Positions 42,286 through 54,437 of a stretch of 64,000 bases of DNA are shown here, piece by piece; the first letter of the stretch is position 1; each line of letters opens with the position of its first letter. Source of the DNA: Turritopsis dohrnii (lineage: Eukaryota > Cnidaria > Hydrozoa > Anthoathecata > Oceaniidae); contig BQMF02000480.1 in the NCBI GenBank assembly GCA_027922465.2, positions 124,001 through 188,000 on the forward strand. Reading direction: 5' to 3'. Below the pieces are notes generated by a model. That model was not told where the DNA came from, searched no databases, and saw nothing but the letters and a program-made list of their open reading frames with translations. A program made the translations under genes and the position numbers.

Positions 42286-42330
42286 TATATATACATGCTA
42301 TATACTTGAGTTATTTCTAAAAATATACCC

Positions 42331-43405
42331 AGCGGGCACAAAGACGTCCCTAAGACGTCGCAAAATGGTCGTGAAATGGGAATCTCAAAAGACGTCCTAA
42401 TTGCATCTTCACTGAGACGTCCCGATGACATCCCAACGACATAGTAACGACGTCGCAGGATTATGAAATTTACGTCGTAGAGACGTTGTAAAGACATTGT
42501 AGAGACGCCTTTCCAAGACGTCCCTAAGACGTTGCAAAATGATCGTGAAGTGGGAATCTCAAAAGACGTCCTAATTACTTATTCACTGAGACGTCCCGAT
42601 GACATCCCAACGACATCGTAACGACGTCGGAGGATTATGAAATTTACGTCGTAAAGACGTCGTAAAGACGTTGTAGAGACGCCTTTCCAAGACGTCCCTA
42701 AGACGTCGCAAAATGATCGTGAAGTGGGAATCTCAAAAGACGTCCCAATTACATATTCACTGAGACGTCCCGATGGCATCCCAACGACATCGTAACGACC
42801 TCGCAGGATTATAATATTTACGTCGTAGAGACGACGTAAAAACGTCGTAGAGACGTCCCTAAGACGTCGCAAAGTGATCGTGAAGTGGGAATCTCAAAAG
42901 ACGTCCCAATTACATCTTCACTGAGACGTCCCGATGACATCCCAACGACGTCGTAACGACGTCGCAGGATTATGAAATTTACGTCGTACAGACGTCACGA
43001 AATGGTCGCGAAGTGGGAATCTCAAAAGACGTCCAAATCACATCTTCACTGAAATGTCCCGATGACATCCCAACGACATCGTACGGCGTCGCAGGATTAT
43101 GAAATTTATCGTCGTAGAGACGTCGCGAAATGGTCGCGAAGTGGGAATCTCAAAAGACGTCCCAATCACATCTTGACGTTTCGATTACATCCCAACGACA
43201 TCGTAACGACGTCGCAGGATTTATTCGTTCACCTTTGTAAAGTCGTCGTAGAGACGTCTTTCCAAGACGTCCCTGAGACGTCGCTCAATGGTCGCGAAGT
43301 GGGATCCTCAGAAAACGTCCCAATCACATCTTCACTGAAACGTCTCAACGTCTCTCAATCTCTGGCCGTAACGACATCGTAGAGACGTCCTATTAACAAC
43401 CTCCT
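42331..43405. repeat. ACGTC-rich tandem satellite, about 175-bp unit
   Basis: About seven imperfect units share GACGTCCC-TAAGACGTCG, GTGGGAATCTCAAAAGACGT, CCCGATGACATCCCAACGAC and GTCGCAGGATTATGAAATTT. Later units are shorter (about 130-150 bp). Long open frames on both strands are a by-product of unit composition and not genes. Confidence 0.9.
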
Positions 43406-46400
43406 TTTCCTGGGATATCGTAAGCCATCTATTTTGAAATCATCAAAAGAACAAAATATACAAATTCAATGGATGTCTCCTTTTTAATTCTTTCTAAAAG
43501 TTTACAACGCAACAATTTACAGTTCAATATCTACTAGCTAATTTGTCATCAAGTTATAAAATTTTGAATCACATGTATTTCCACATTTAAAACTTCCTTC
43601 GGCTAGCCTTTTTGAAATTTCGCCAACTTCATTATCGATCAGGAGATCTTTGAGCATCAACGGAAATTTTTTTATGTCATCTACAGTGCTTTTCTGATGC
43701 TGGAATGCTGAAACTAAGTTCAAGAAGAATGTATAAATATGTATAAAGATACCCACCGAATGAATTCAGAAAACAAAAACTCATCGTTAATTTCATCGAA
43801 CAAGATCGTATCTTTTCAAGGTGTTTTTCCATTTACACTTTGATAGTTTACCTTTGACAAAACGCCATGTTTAATTAATTCTTCTAAGTTTTATCTGAAC
43901 GTCTTTTATCGAAACTTATGTTACATGTATCATTATTAACAGTACTAGTAACCCGTGTAAAAAATTTTTACGGATTTTAATTCTTGAAAATGACGTCTCA
44001 AAAATATGGTGTCGAAAAATTAATTTACAAAATGACAAACAGAAAGTGCGTTAGTGTTGTAGTCAGCACTTCGTCAATAACGCGAACCATAAAACTACCA
44101 GTTATTTTGTTAGAGGTTCTAAAGATGTTTTCCAAAAATAACTTCGAGTCTAATTTAGGAGGAAATGCGATGGTTCCCCTGATTTTTAAGATCCACTTAA
44201 ACATACACAACCTAGATAAAACAATTTTCTAAGTTTGCAATCAACACTGGGGCGTAGAACAAAAAATATTGTTTTACTTGGAAGATCTGAAACCCATCAA
44301 AAATAAAAAATACCCGCTGTGCATCCGCTATTTTCACTCTCTAAAATAAATTGCATCTTGTGTAAAATATTTTACGTGTTTTCATTTTTAAAATGACGTT
44401 TCAAAAAATGGCTACAAAAATTTTAATCACGGAACGATGTTGAGAAAGCACATCCAACCGATTTGAAAAATACAGTAACCGTTACCGAGAAGTCGGCGAT
44501 CGTACTCCTGACCCTTTTAATTAAAAACTCTGTAGGTATTCCAGATAAAACATTTTACCTGTTCATTGTCAACACTGCATATCATAAGCATCTTTTTACT
44601 CGGAAGATCTGAAACACATAAAAAATACTCATATTAAATCCTTTCACGATACGATATAGAAATAAATTGTGCGCACATGAAACAACAGAAAGATTAAAAT
44701 GGCTGTAACTGTTCATGGAACCCATGATCCAAGGTAAACAGAAGCTATTTGGCTATTTTGAAAAGCCAAACCCGTAAGTCGTAAATGTGTCAAAACAAAT
44801 TAATACCTTCGAGTGATTTTCTTTTTACGAAGCTAAGGTTGGATATTAATATAGAATATTGTTCTTCACCAACCCAGAACGTCATGATTTAAAATTCATT
44901 TCTTCAAATTTCATTGTTTTTATTGGTCTTCCCTAAAGGAGAAGTGATGGTGCAGCAACCCTATTTATATTATAAGAAAAACAAAACAAACAAAAAAAGT
45001 TCAAGAGCGTACTTACCCTAAAAACATTAATAAATCTTCGTGCAATACTTTCGTTACTAACTTCGTTGTCTTGAGATTTCTTACTCTCGTATGTTTCATT
45101 ACCTCTTTTTCAAAATAGCAAATGAAAACTTGCTGGCAAACGAACGTCAACGCTATCGATTCTTGATCTTGCAAACAATCAAAACATTTGAACGATCAAA
45201 TGCGCTCTGAGAGTTTCCGCTTACACTAATCGTGAATGTGTCATGCACGGTCTAACTGCCGCTATATGACCACGATTAAGAAGATTTCGACCGTTAAAAA
45301 CGACCCCAAACAATCACTCTCTAAACTAAAAACTGGATGCACAGCACGTATTAGAATATAGATTAGTATCCCGGGTAAAAACTTTTTACCGAACTTAGCT
45401 TCGAAAACATTAGGTCAAATCCACCATTCCCGTGCATGTACCCCGTGACGAAAAAATAAATCATAGAATCGCAACTCAAAAACATCCCAGGTGGCGTCGC
45501 TCGCCACCCATGTTCAGTATGCGTTGTGTTGCAAAATTTAACTCGTGTAAAAGTTTCTACAGGCATTAATTTTTTAATTCATTTCTTACATTTAGAAGAT
45601 TAAAAACAGAAACAAATAGCAACATGGCTTAGAATAATATATAGAAGAGAAGTAACTTTAATGTAAAAAAATGGCAATATCTAACACAGAACTGTTTACC
45701 CAGACATACGAAACCAAACATTACAAAATGTTAATTCAAAACAAATTCATACCTTCCATTTTTTTCTTTTGTCCCAAAGTTACTACTCGACTGCAACCAT
45801 TAATGAATTTTTGAAATGATATGTAGTCTGTTCTTCCCAAAACCATCAACGCCATGATTAAAACCATGAGTTTCATTTCTTTATGCTTTTTTTATTATTA
45901 ACTAAAAAATTAATACTTGAATTGTAATACCGAAAACCCAATCATGCTATAACAATATTGAAATAAAAAATAAAGCAAAAAGAAAGAAAAAACAAAAAGA
46001 AATTCAAGTACGCATTTATCCTAAAGATAACAATTAAAAACAAAATTTGGTCTATAAAGTCAACCGATACTGTGAGTCAATACGGTTCACTCAACACTGG
46101 AGCTGAACAGAATAAAGACTTTTACCTGGCATACACAACCAAACATCAAATTAATAAAAATAATTGAAACAACAAAATGCCCTACTTTGACCAAAACAAT
46201 GGAAGTCAAAGGTGTAGAAAGTTCATTTGGTTGTACAAGGTTTTAAATCTTTTATGTTACTAAATTATAATTACACTGATTTGAAGTTTATACATACGAA
46301 TATAACTTGAAATGCATTTTTCCAAATAAATACAATATATTATTGAGCACATTGAATTACATTGAAATACCTTTAAACAGTTTTTTGTCACTCAGTAAGT

Positions 46401-47495
46401 ATAGTCCAGTATTCTTCGTTCATGAATGTTTACCGGTCGCGGCAATGAAATGTTTATATCACATAACGTCAATACTTGTGATGCCACAGTTTATCTTTAT
46501 CTGCCTGTTTATTTTTTATATTTAATGTAAACAGGGGTTCAGGTTTATGGCTTTCCCCGAACGATTTTCACACAGTTGCCATGAGCAGCAAGTGAATAAA
46601 CTATGCTCCTACTGCGCAATTTTCCAGGAAGTTATCATGTCGTACATTAGTCTAATTAATTTTGTTGAATACGTTTCATGAGTGGCATACAAAGTTTTGT
46701 ATTCATTCAGGAAGTACATTTTGATCTGCTGATTTGATCAACCTAAAAGGATATATTCAAAACCTTACATTTAATGTATAAAGGACAAATTTGTACTTCA
46801 ACTATAAACTGTATAAAAATGACTTACATAATTGCGTTTTTGAGGCGTTTTATCAATTGCTAACCATGCTGTACATTGCTGATATATTCGCTGTTTAGTA
46901 AGGTGATAAAAGACAGCATCAACAAGTTCTTTTGCTTCCAATATGATAATTTGAACAATGCAGCACAAACAATATGTTTAATTATTGACTTGATTTATAT
47001 TTTATTGATTCGAATCGTAATGTGACAGCTTCAAGTGACCGGGTCTACATTCTCTTCTTGTGCGTATGTTTATAAATATTATCACCATTTTGCACAACGT
47101 TTTGGAATTAAAAAAATAGTAACAGTGAAAGAATATAAATGATAGAGCATATGTACAACATGAAATAATGAAAAAATTTTTACAGCTACACAAATTTGAA
47201 AACTTTGCGATGAATGATATCATGGCTAACAAGTGAGGAGATTAAAACGCATCTTGCGCACACTGGAGAAGCATAGAATAACGAAAAACGCAGACAAAAA
47301 AAAAACACAAAATAATTCTTAAATTACTATTAACATTTTAAAATAACTAAATTTAATAATTCATAATTTCAATTCTGTTCAAATTTTGTCCATCTAGCAG
47401 ATTGATATCCCTATTTAATCCCTTAAGTCTCTTCTTCGATATGATGTGACCTTGTAACAATAATTAACTAAGGATACCAATCTGTTAGATAGCCT
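43406..47495. other. Long non-coding region with diverged tandem segments
   Basis: AT-rich. A segment at 43950-44270 (GTGTAAAAAATTTTTACG, AAAATGACGTCTCAAAAA, GGAAGATCTGAAAC) recurs diverged at 44358-44610. Weaker pieces near 45700 and 46090 (TCAACACTGG, CAGACATACGAAACCAAACA) suggest old copies. I find no gene. Confidence 0.5.
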
Positions 47496-47718
47496 AGGGG
47501 TTATGCTACAGCATAATTGAAGCTCCATATAGTTGTTTTGAGAATAAAGATTGCAGATTTCTAAAAATTAGAGTTTGAAAACACATGACAAAGCCACAAA
47601 AATATTAAGACAGAAACACCTGTACAAACAAATACCAATTCTAAAATCAGTAAATATAAATAAGAAAAAATAAGTATCATCAATTGAAGATAGAGCATAG
47701 CGTAGCATAACCCCTACT
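47496..47718. repeat. Inverted pair downstream of the Helentron
   Basis: TAGGGGTTATGCTAC (about 47498) and GTAGCATAACCCCTA (about 47702) are complementary 15-mers about 200 bp apart, close to the 3' side of the Helentron coding region. They could be a subterminal inverted repeat or stem of that element. Confidence 0.45.
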
Positions 47719-47802
47719 ACTTCCCCTCTACCTCCCCCATTCCTGAAAAAAACTAAAAAGCCTTCCATTGTGATGGAAGGTGATTAAATGACTAACATGG
47801 AG

Positions 47803-48244
47803 TCATTGATTTAAATTGGCTTTCAGTGAAACCTTGATAGAGGCGTGATCGGAAAAATAGATGTGATGCAGATATACTGAAATATCGTAACGTTGCATGA
47901 CAGATTTTTTGATGTACAAGTGATCAAGAATAGAACCAGCTATATGAGTTGGTTGTGAGACAAATTGCTTGTAGTCTTCTAAGACAGCACTTAAGCTGTC
48001 GTTTGGATTAACATTGAAATCCCCAGTTATAATGTCTACCTCATTAGCGTTGGTGAGATATCGCAAAAGTTCATGAAACGTTGTCATGGCTGTATCATTC
48101 TTTCTGTATAAAAGTAGAATTCTAAAACACTCAGCATGGATAACAACTTGATATATAGAAATCCCATCACAGCAAAACTCTTCAGTTACTGTATAGTTGT
48201 TATCAAAAAGGCAAGCAAGACTTGAATATACGTGAGAATTGTTG
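47803..48244 (-). pseudogene. Helentron-2 EEP endonuclease, C-terminal part
   Basis: The frame shows VDIITGDFNVNPNDS, SILDHLYIKKS and IYFSDHASIKVSL, the GDFN, LD and SDH active-site blocks of the AP-endonuclease-like family found in LINEs and Helentrons. The N-terminal part (NVRSLKKHLNDI, VMLLTETQMKNDDEVFLEGF) is at the end of the helicase frame (48245-48400). A single frameshift near 48250 separates the halves. Positions 48088-48244 are open in the frame of this entry. Confidence 0.82.
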
Positions 48245-49477
48245 TTATATGTTCCATGAAAATCCTTCTAAAAAAACTTCATCATCATTCTTCATTTGAG
48301 TTTCAGTTAATAACATGACATGACTTTTCATAAAATGTGCATCTGCCTTTATGTCATTAAGGTGTTTTTTGAGTGATCTAACATTACATACTATCAATGA
48401 CGACGAATCATCATCTATGTTGTAAGATTCAGTTACAAGGCTCTGATTCTCTCTTAATATCCCATACTCATTTTTAGTTCGAGGGTCAGCCGATATTGCT
48501 GATGTTTTAAATTCGCCGATTAGAAATAGTCCTTCAAGGGAAGTAACTCGACTAAGGGCAACATAGATTTGTCCATGATTAAATGATTTTTGTTTCAGCA
48601 AATCAAAGCTAATTACAACTTGGTTTAAGCTTAAACCTTGCACCTTATGCACTGTACATGCCCATGCGAGAGTCAATGGAAATTGTGTTCGTTTTATTAC
48701 TGGCGATGCTTCCTTTTTAGGACTTGTTTTTATGTCTGTTGATACACGCTCAATCGGAACAGCATTAACTTGTCTTGCAAAAGAGTCAGCACTTTTTTTC
48801 AAATGGCCCGCTTTTTCGTCATCAAATTTGATGTAAATTGTTTTTACTGAATTGTTTTCCGTTCTTATATGTGCAATTGTACCAATTTGCCCATTGATCA
48901 ATTTATCACTAACATCTAAGTTTGTTGTCAACATAACTCTTGCTCCAACTTTGACTTTGAGTTCAAAACACAGACCGTTAGTTTGACTCTGGCTTAAGTT
49001 CAATATTCTATCATATATATGGTTAGGAACACCCTTAGGAACTTGGTCTACAGCTTGGATAGTAAAGATAGAACCATGTAGTTGTTCCAACATTATGTAA
49101 TTATGTTGTCTCGCAGGTTCATTTTCAGCAAAAATATGAAGGGCTTCTTTGGGGTAATTGTCACTTTCCTTAGAAATAAATTTTGACTTTAAAAGCTCTT
49201 CATCATCTAAAGTTATTCTTCCTACCCTAACGTTATTTAAAAGGTCAATTAAAGTGTTGTCCCCTCGTTGGCGCATAACTTCTGTAAGCTCACACATTTT
49301 GAATACTCTCCACAAATGATATATGTTAAACATTTCATTATGATAATCAGCAAATACAGGACGCTGCATTACAGGGGGCAGCTGATACAAATCTCCCACA
49401 ACAATAACTGTCAAGCCTGCAAATGGTTTCATGCAATTCCCTGAATAGCCAAAAATATCAAGTAATCTTTGGTGAAT
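48245..49477 (-). pseudogene. Helentron-2 helicase C-terminal part and EEP start
   Basis: After the SINE, the frame resumes with HIHQRLLDIFGYSGN, then VIVVGDLYQLPPVMQRPVF (helicase motif III region), FPLTLAWACTVHKVQGLSLN and GQIYVALSRVTSLEGLF (motifs V-VI). It ends with the start of the EEP domain, to FLEGFSWNI. The reading upstream of 49477 belongs to the SINE and not to the helicase. Confidence 0.85.
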
Positions 49478-49486
49478 ATGTAATAG
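49478..49486 (-). repeat. SINE target-site duplication, left
   Basis: ATGTAATAG, repeated exactly at 49783-49791. Confidence 0.88.
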
Positions 49487-49782
49487 TAAGTAAGTAAGTA
49501 AGTAAGTAACGGGAGTTTTCAGTCCTTGGGCTTCCATCCGTAATGGTTGGTTCTTCCGCCCGCCGACTTGCAACTATTAGTTGACTTACCGCCAGAGATA
49601 CGTATAGCATTGCTCTAACTTGCCCGAAGGCCAGTGTGCAGTCAGTCGATGGCTCCTAATGGGCTGACACGCTGCTTTTAAAGCGCATCGGAGTGGTGTA
49701 TTGAGATGCGACATGACTGGACTCGAACACGAGTCGCAGCGGTCGCACTCAAAGGTACTAACCACTACACCATCGCTGCACA
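49487..49782 (-). mobile_element. tRNA-derived SINE inserted in the helicase
   Basis: Read on the minus strand: box-A-like GATGGTGTAGTGGTTAGTA, box-B-like GTGTTCGAGTCC, a unique body, and a (TTAC)n tail at 49487-49508. It is 296 bp with a perfect 9-bp TSD. The insertion interrupts codons right after the Walker B region. tRNA-type pol III promoter boxes place it among tRNA SINEs. The family is not named. Confidence 0.88.
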
Positions 49783-51480
49783 ATGTAATAGAAGTTTATT
49801 GGATACCATGGATATTTCATCTATGATAATTACCTTAAGTTCCTCTAACTTCAGTCTTAATGAACATCTCTTTTTATCAGAAAGTTTTGAAACCTGAAGT
49901 CCCCTACAGTCGACTGGTATTCCAAGAGCAGAATGAATGGTATTTCCGGCAATATTCACAGCAGCAACACCTGTTGGCGCAAGCAATAAAAGTTGGGGTT
50001 TTTCTAAATTCAAGGCACGGTAATTCAAAGTTTTTGTAAGCATTGCAGCTACAGTTTTGATTAAATGTGATTTACCAGTCCCGGCTCCACCAGTTATAAA
50101 CACTTGCAAAGGTTCTATAGCGTCAATCTGCTTTGAAAAATTACTTGCCACTTTTCGCCTCGCCCATGAATTGATAAGGTTAAATACTTCTCGCTGCTTA
50201 CTATTCAGAGTCGAGATCAAGTAATTGATTTCATCATCAGTTGTTGCATCAAGTCTAGTGCTACTTTGAAGCTGATTGTGATGTTGGTTTTCATTTCGGA
50301 CCTGAAAATCTATCATCTCATCAGGATTACTGTCATCTTCCTCTTCAACAGACATATTTTCCGGTGAAACATCGTCATTTTCTTGTTCTGCAAAGTCATC
50401 AGTTCTTGGCCTTAAAGTGTGGTTCATTAACACTGAATCGACAAAGTCACCCCAAGGCTCGTATCTAAGTTTATTTTCGTTAACGATCTGCAAAACGTGC
50501 GGCTGATTTAGTTTAGCTGTGTAGGTCTTAGTTTCATCACATAATAACTCTGATTCCTTTCGGAAAGGGTAAAATAACAATAGCAAGTGATGAGCATAAG
50601 CTTCTGGCTGGATAACACGATTTGGGGTATGATATCTTACCACTTTTCGGATGCTACGACATTTCATTTTTTCTTTTGATGACATCAGTGGTATTGATTT
50701 TGGGTAAATACATGATACTTCGCAAGAATCATCCGTGAGTACTTCTGGCTGGGAATCATTTTCCTCTAACTTAGGTTTTGTGTCTAATACGTAATGAGCT
50801 ACAAACTCAGCAAAACAAAATGTGTCGAGAATACAATATTTCCCCCCCTTGAAAACCTTATCTGGTCTTTCTATGTAACGATCTAAATTGTTACGTCTGA
50901 AAATATCAGTGCTATCTTCTGGTAGTTCTCTGAGCTCTTCTTCTGATTTACATATCCTGTATCTTTTTTCTGGCAAATTAGAATTTGCAAAGGTTACTAC
51001 TGGGAAGGTTTTTCGCAACCATAATTCAGGCATTAGCTGGTAAACTGCCTCCTGTAAAGAACATTGTCTATGGGATAGAAATGCAATTGCTAATTTCTTC
51101 ATCTTATCTTTGAAATTTAGATTTTCACTTTCTTCTGCAGCCTTTTTCATTGCAACAGATGAATCTGTTTCAGCCTTCGAGAAATAAGAACACATGTAGG
51201 AAACGGCCTTGTAATAATTAAAAACTGGTTGGATATCCATGTTTGCTTCCCATGCTTCTAGTCCCATTGCAAAGTAATTGTTAACAAAGCACGAGTTGGG
51301 TGGTCGCCGTAAGTGAATCTCAAAGTCCTCTCCAGGAGCAATCGAGAGGGCGCGGTAATATTCTTCTTCTGTGATGTCAAGTGAAGTCAATATATCTGAG
51401 ATTGTTACATCACTTAGATAAGAGTTTTTATGAGGGTCTAAATATTCATCAATATAACTTTTGTTCGTTCTGATAAGATT
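49783..51480 (-). pseudogene. Helentron-2 Rep C-terminus and helicase N-terminus
   Basis: It includes the Rep tyrosine block SYMCSYFSKAE (near 51190), a long linker, the helicase P-loop VFITGGAGTGKSHLIK (near 50080) and Walker B IIIDEISMVSNKLLL, at which the SINE begins. Positions 51391-51480 are open in this frame (YIDEYLDPHKNSYLSD), so the frameshift from the upstream Rep frame lies near 51480. Confidence 0.85.
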
Positions 51481-54437
51481 GTCATTTTATCAGTATCTGG
51501 CAAGCTTTTATCTAATGGTACAGCACAAACTGTCCGGTCGGTAAAAAACCGACCATAATGAAATCGACATGGAACATTTTTATATTTTCTACACGACGTC
51601 GAGTGTCGGTGGATATGATATTGACTGACAAGTTCAAACAATTTAGACTCATTTTCCTGATCAGGTAAGTCAGCTCTTACAATAGAATCAATGAATTCCA
51701 AATACGCTTCCTTAGTTTCAAGCGTAAGCACGGGCGGGTTCTTAGTCCACACAAAGGAGTGTACATGAGGTGAGCCTCTAAATTGAAATTCTACTTTAAT
51801 GACATAAAACTCTACTTTTCCTAGCGGACTGTTCTTATGTAGGAGAATTTCTTTAAAAAAGTTCTCCACTCTAAACTGAAAATGCCTAGCAGTAAGAACT
51901 GGGTTTGCATTTAATCTTCTACATTTTTCAAAATAACTCAATTCCCCTTCTTGTTGGTCAAAACAATTGAGTTTGTTGATAATTGATATCAACTCATCCC
52001 ATTTCAAGTCAGCGCAAGATAAAGTGACAAAAAAAGTAGGTAAACCTAGCTGTTTTACCATTGCTAACACATCATATAAAAAATTCTTCCAGTATGCAGG
52101 AGTACCTTTTACAGATTTCATGAATGTAAACCCTTTATCTTCTGAGATTACTGACCGAATAGTCTCACTATAGTTTCTTTGTAACTGCCCAGCGTTTAAT
52201 GTGCCACTGACTTTACTTGTAGCTATATTCATTTGATTATAAAGGTTTGTCTGTTGCACAACATAATGCCCAAAAAATATGAAATCTGCATTTGAGGAAA
52301 ATCTTTGTGTGTAATTAAGCAGTCGCTGATTAAAATATTTGACAGGAGATAATTGAGTAGATCTAACAACCTTGTAGCCAAACTTTCCCTTGGGGAACAG
52401 ATACGGAAATGCTTGCTCTTCACAAAAATCATCATTAAAAAATGACTGCGGCATTTTATTTTCTCCTGGTGCAATATTCAATAGACTTTCATTCTCACTA
52501 TAAATATTAGGAATTACCACCATCTCATCACTATTAACACGGTCTTTATCAAGGGGATTTTCCTCTTCCAAATCTTCAACATTAACAGGAAATTCATCTT
52601 GTTCTACAATTGCATCTACATCTGTTAGTGACAATAATTCTTTGGTTATATTATCAATCCTAATTAAAACATTAGAGTAAAAAGGATTACTAATTCTTAA
52701 GTACTGTAATGCATTTCTAACACGATCAGGATCAACATCTTCAAAATGAAGATGGCCTTTGAATGAAAGCTTTCGCTTTAGTTTAACTGGTATTATGCCA
52801 TTCATGTTTTCAGGATGTGGAAGGCAATCACTAACTGCATCAGCACTTACAGGTACATTACAAATGGCACCTTTGATCTTAGGCTGCTCTCCTTTACCAT
52901 GTATTACTACAATTTTCTTAAACAACATGCGCTTAGCTATTAGAATTTTTTCAAGGTGATTGAGACACATAATTTCTGTTGGTATCTCATCCAGTTCCAA
53001 CTTATTTCGCACAGCCTGGCATGGAACTTGCTTTTTCTTAATATACCTGTCACATGTTACACAAATGTATTGATTTCTATCAAAACTTTCAACCAAGGTA
53101 AAAAGGTAATTGAACTCCATTCCATAGAGGCTAGGATCAAAATTCTTAACTGTCTTTTTATACAAACAGCGATTGCAAATGACACATATAAAGTATGGCC
53201 CTTCTCTTATTGAGGCTTTGAATGCTGCAACTCGATCAACCAGCTGAGAGTTTCGCCTTCTTTTACAACTTTTCTCTTTAGCAGATTTGGTTGCTTTGCG
53301 CTTACGACATTTTTCTTTTGCACTTTCCATGGCATTGCGCTTACGACATTTTTCTTTTGCACTTTCCATGGCATTGCGTTGACGACATTTTTCTTTTGCA
53401 CTTTCCATGGCATTGCGTTGACGACATCTTTCTTTGGCAGTTTCTGTGGCTTTGCGTTGACGACATTTTTCTTTTGCATTTTCTCTAGCATTACGCAAAC
53501 AACATTTTTCTTTTGCACTTTCTGTGGCATTACGCAATCGACATTTTCCTTTGGAACTTTCTGTGGCATTACGCAAACGACATTTTCCTTTTGAACTTTC
53601 TGTGGCATTACGCAAACGACATTTTCCTTTTGAACTTTCTGTGGCATTACGCAAACGACTTTTTCCTTTTGAACTTTCTGTGGCATTACGCAAACGACAT
53701 TTTTCTTTTGAAATTTCAGAGGCATTGCGGAGACGGCATTTCTGTTTTTCTAATTCACTGGACTTACGCTTGCGGCAACTCTCTTTCTCAACTACACCTT
53801 TTCTTATCTTACGATAATTTAAATATAGATCAGAGGTCGAATCAACTTTAGATACAGTGAGGAAATGCATTTCAAATTGTACATTCTTATCACTATTTTG
53901 TAAATAATTTTCGATAATGAATAACTCTAATTTAGTTCTGTTTTTAAATTTGAAAAGACTTGAAAATCCATTTGGACATGACTTTCCATGAATGTTTCTA
54001 CTATGAGAATCAAATAAAAAGTAGTCCTTTTTAGTCCATATGACACTAAAACAAATTCCTTTCATAAGAATCAGCAATCCATCAAAATTTGACGTTATGT
54101 TTTGATCAAAAAGTACACCAGTTCGACTAGTACCACTTACAAAGCCAACTTTTTCTTCTGCATAACAAATGTCAATTGTAGAATGGAGTAACGACAAAGT
54201 TTTAGGGAGCTCAGCTATCATTAAATATCCATCCTTTTGAAGAGATTTATAAATTTCATCTCCATTTTCAACGATAAAATCCAAATCATAGGCAGTCCAA
54301 TGTCCTGGACTTTTCACTAGAGTAAACACTATGGACAATAAAGAACAACACGTGCATTGTTTTCCAGCAGATTCACCAAACATTTCATGCCCCTGATGAA
54401 AAGACCCCTGTATTATGGTATTGCCAGACATATTCAA
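51438..54437 (-). pseudogene. Helentron-2 N-terminal protease-like/Rep segment
   Basis: A 999-residue frame from MNMSGNTIIQGSFHQGHEMF. Residues 1-170 look like a papain-fold cysteine peptidase: ESAGKQCTCCSLLSIVF (Cys28) and YFLFDSHSRNIHG (Asp143/His145). This arrangement is reminiscent of herpesvirus tegument deubiquitinase-type C76 peptidases. Next come the ESAKEKCRQRNAM-type basic repeats (about 240-405) and a C-x2-C zinc finger (FICVICNRCLYKK, YICVTCDRYIK). The Helitron N-domain follows (EEQAFPYLFPKGKFG, TFFVTLSCADLKWDEL), then the HUH motif GSPHVHSFVWT. The frame slips near 51480. Rep is the nickase/ligase of transposition. Confidence 0.85.
53280..53770 (-). repeat. In-frame 39-bp minisatellite in Helentron-2
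   Basis: About 12-13 tandem units encode basic 13-residue repeats (ESSKGKCRLRNAT / ESAKEKCRQRNAM). The two classes form blocks, implying recent local duplications. Confidence 0.9.

Larger units (their letters stand above)
47803..54437 (-). mobile_element. Helentron-2, with protease-like and endonuclease domains
   Basis: Minus-strand order: cysteine-protease-like N-terminus, 13-residue basic repeats, zinc finger, Helitron N-domain, HUH Rep, Pif1 helicase, then an exonuclease-endonuclease-phosphatase (EEP/AP-type) domain. The C-terminal EEP domain defines the Helentron (Helitron2) group. Lesions: a frameshift near 51480, a SINE at 49487-49782, and a frameshift near 48250. Termini are not resolved. 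Confidence 0.9.

Noticed and set aside
42080..43382. Open frames of 64-116 residues in the satellite
   Set aside because: They repeat with the satellite unit and occur on both strands. No domain is recognised.
42331..43405. CRISPR-like array
   Set aside because: Units are about 130-180 bp, contiguous and without unique spacers. This is a eukaryotic satellite.
43984..44232. 82-residue frame MTSQKYGVEKL...
   Set aside because: It lies in a diverged non-coding tandem segment. The partner copy at 44.4 kb does not keep the frame.
53291..53851. Repeat-rich hydrophobic frames opposite the Helentron-2 minisatellite
   Set aside because: Shadow frames of the 39-bp repeat. No independent start signal or domain.
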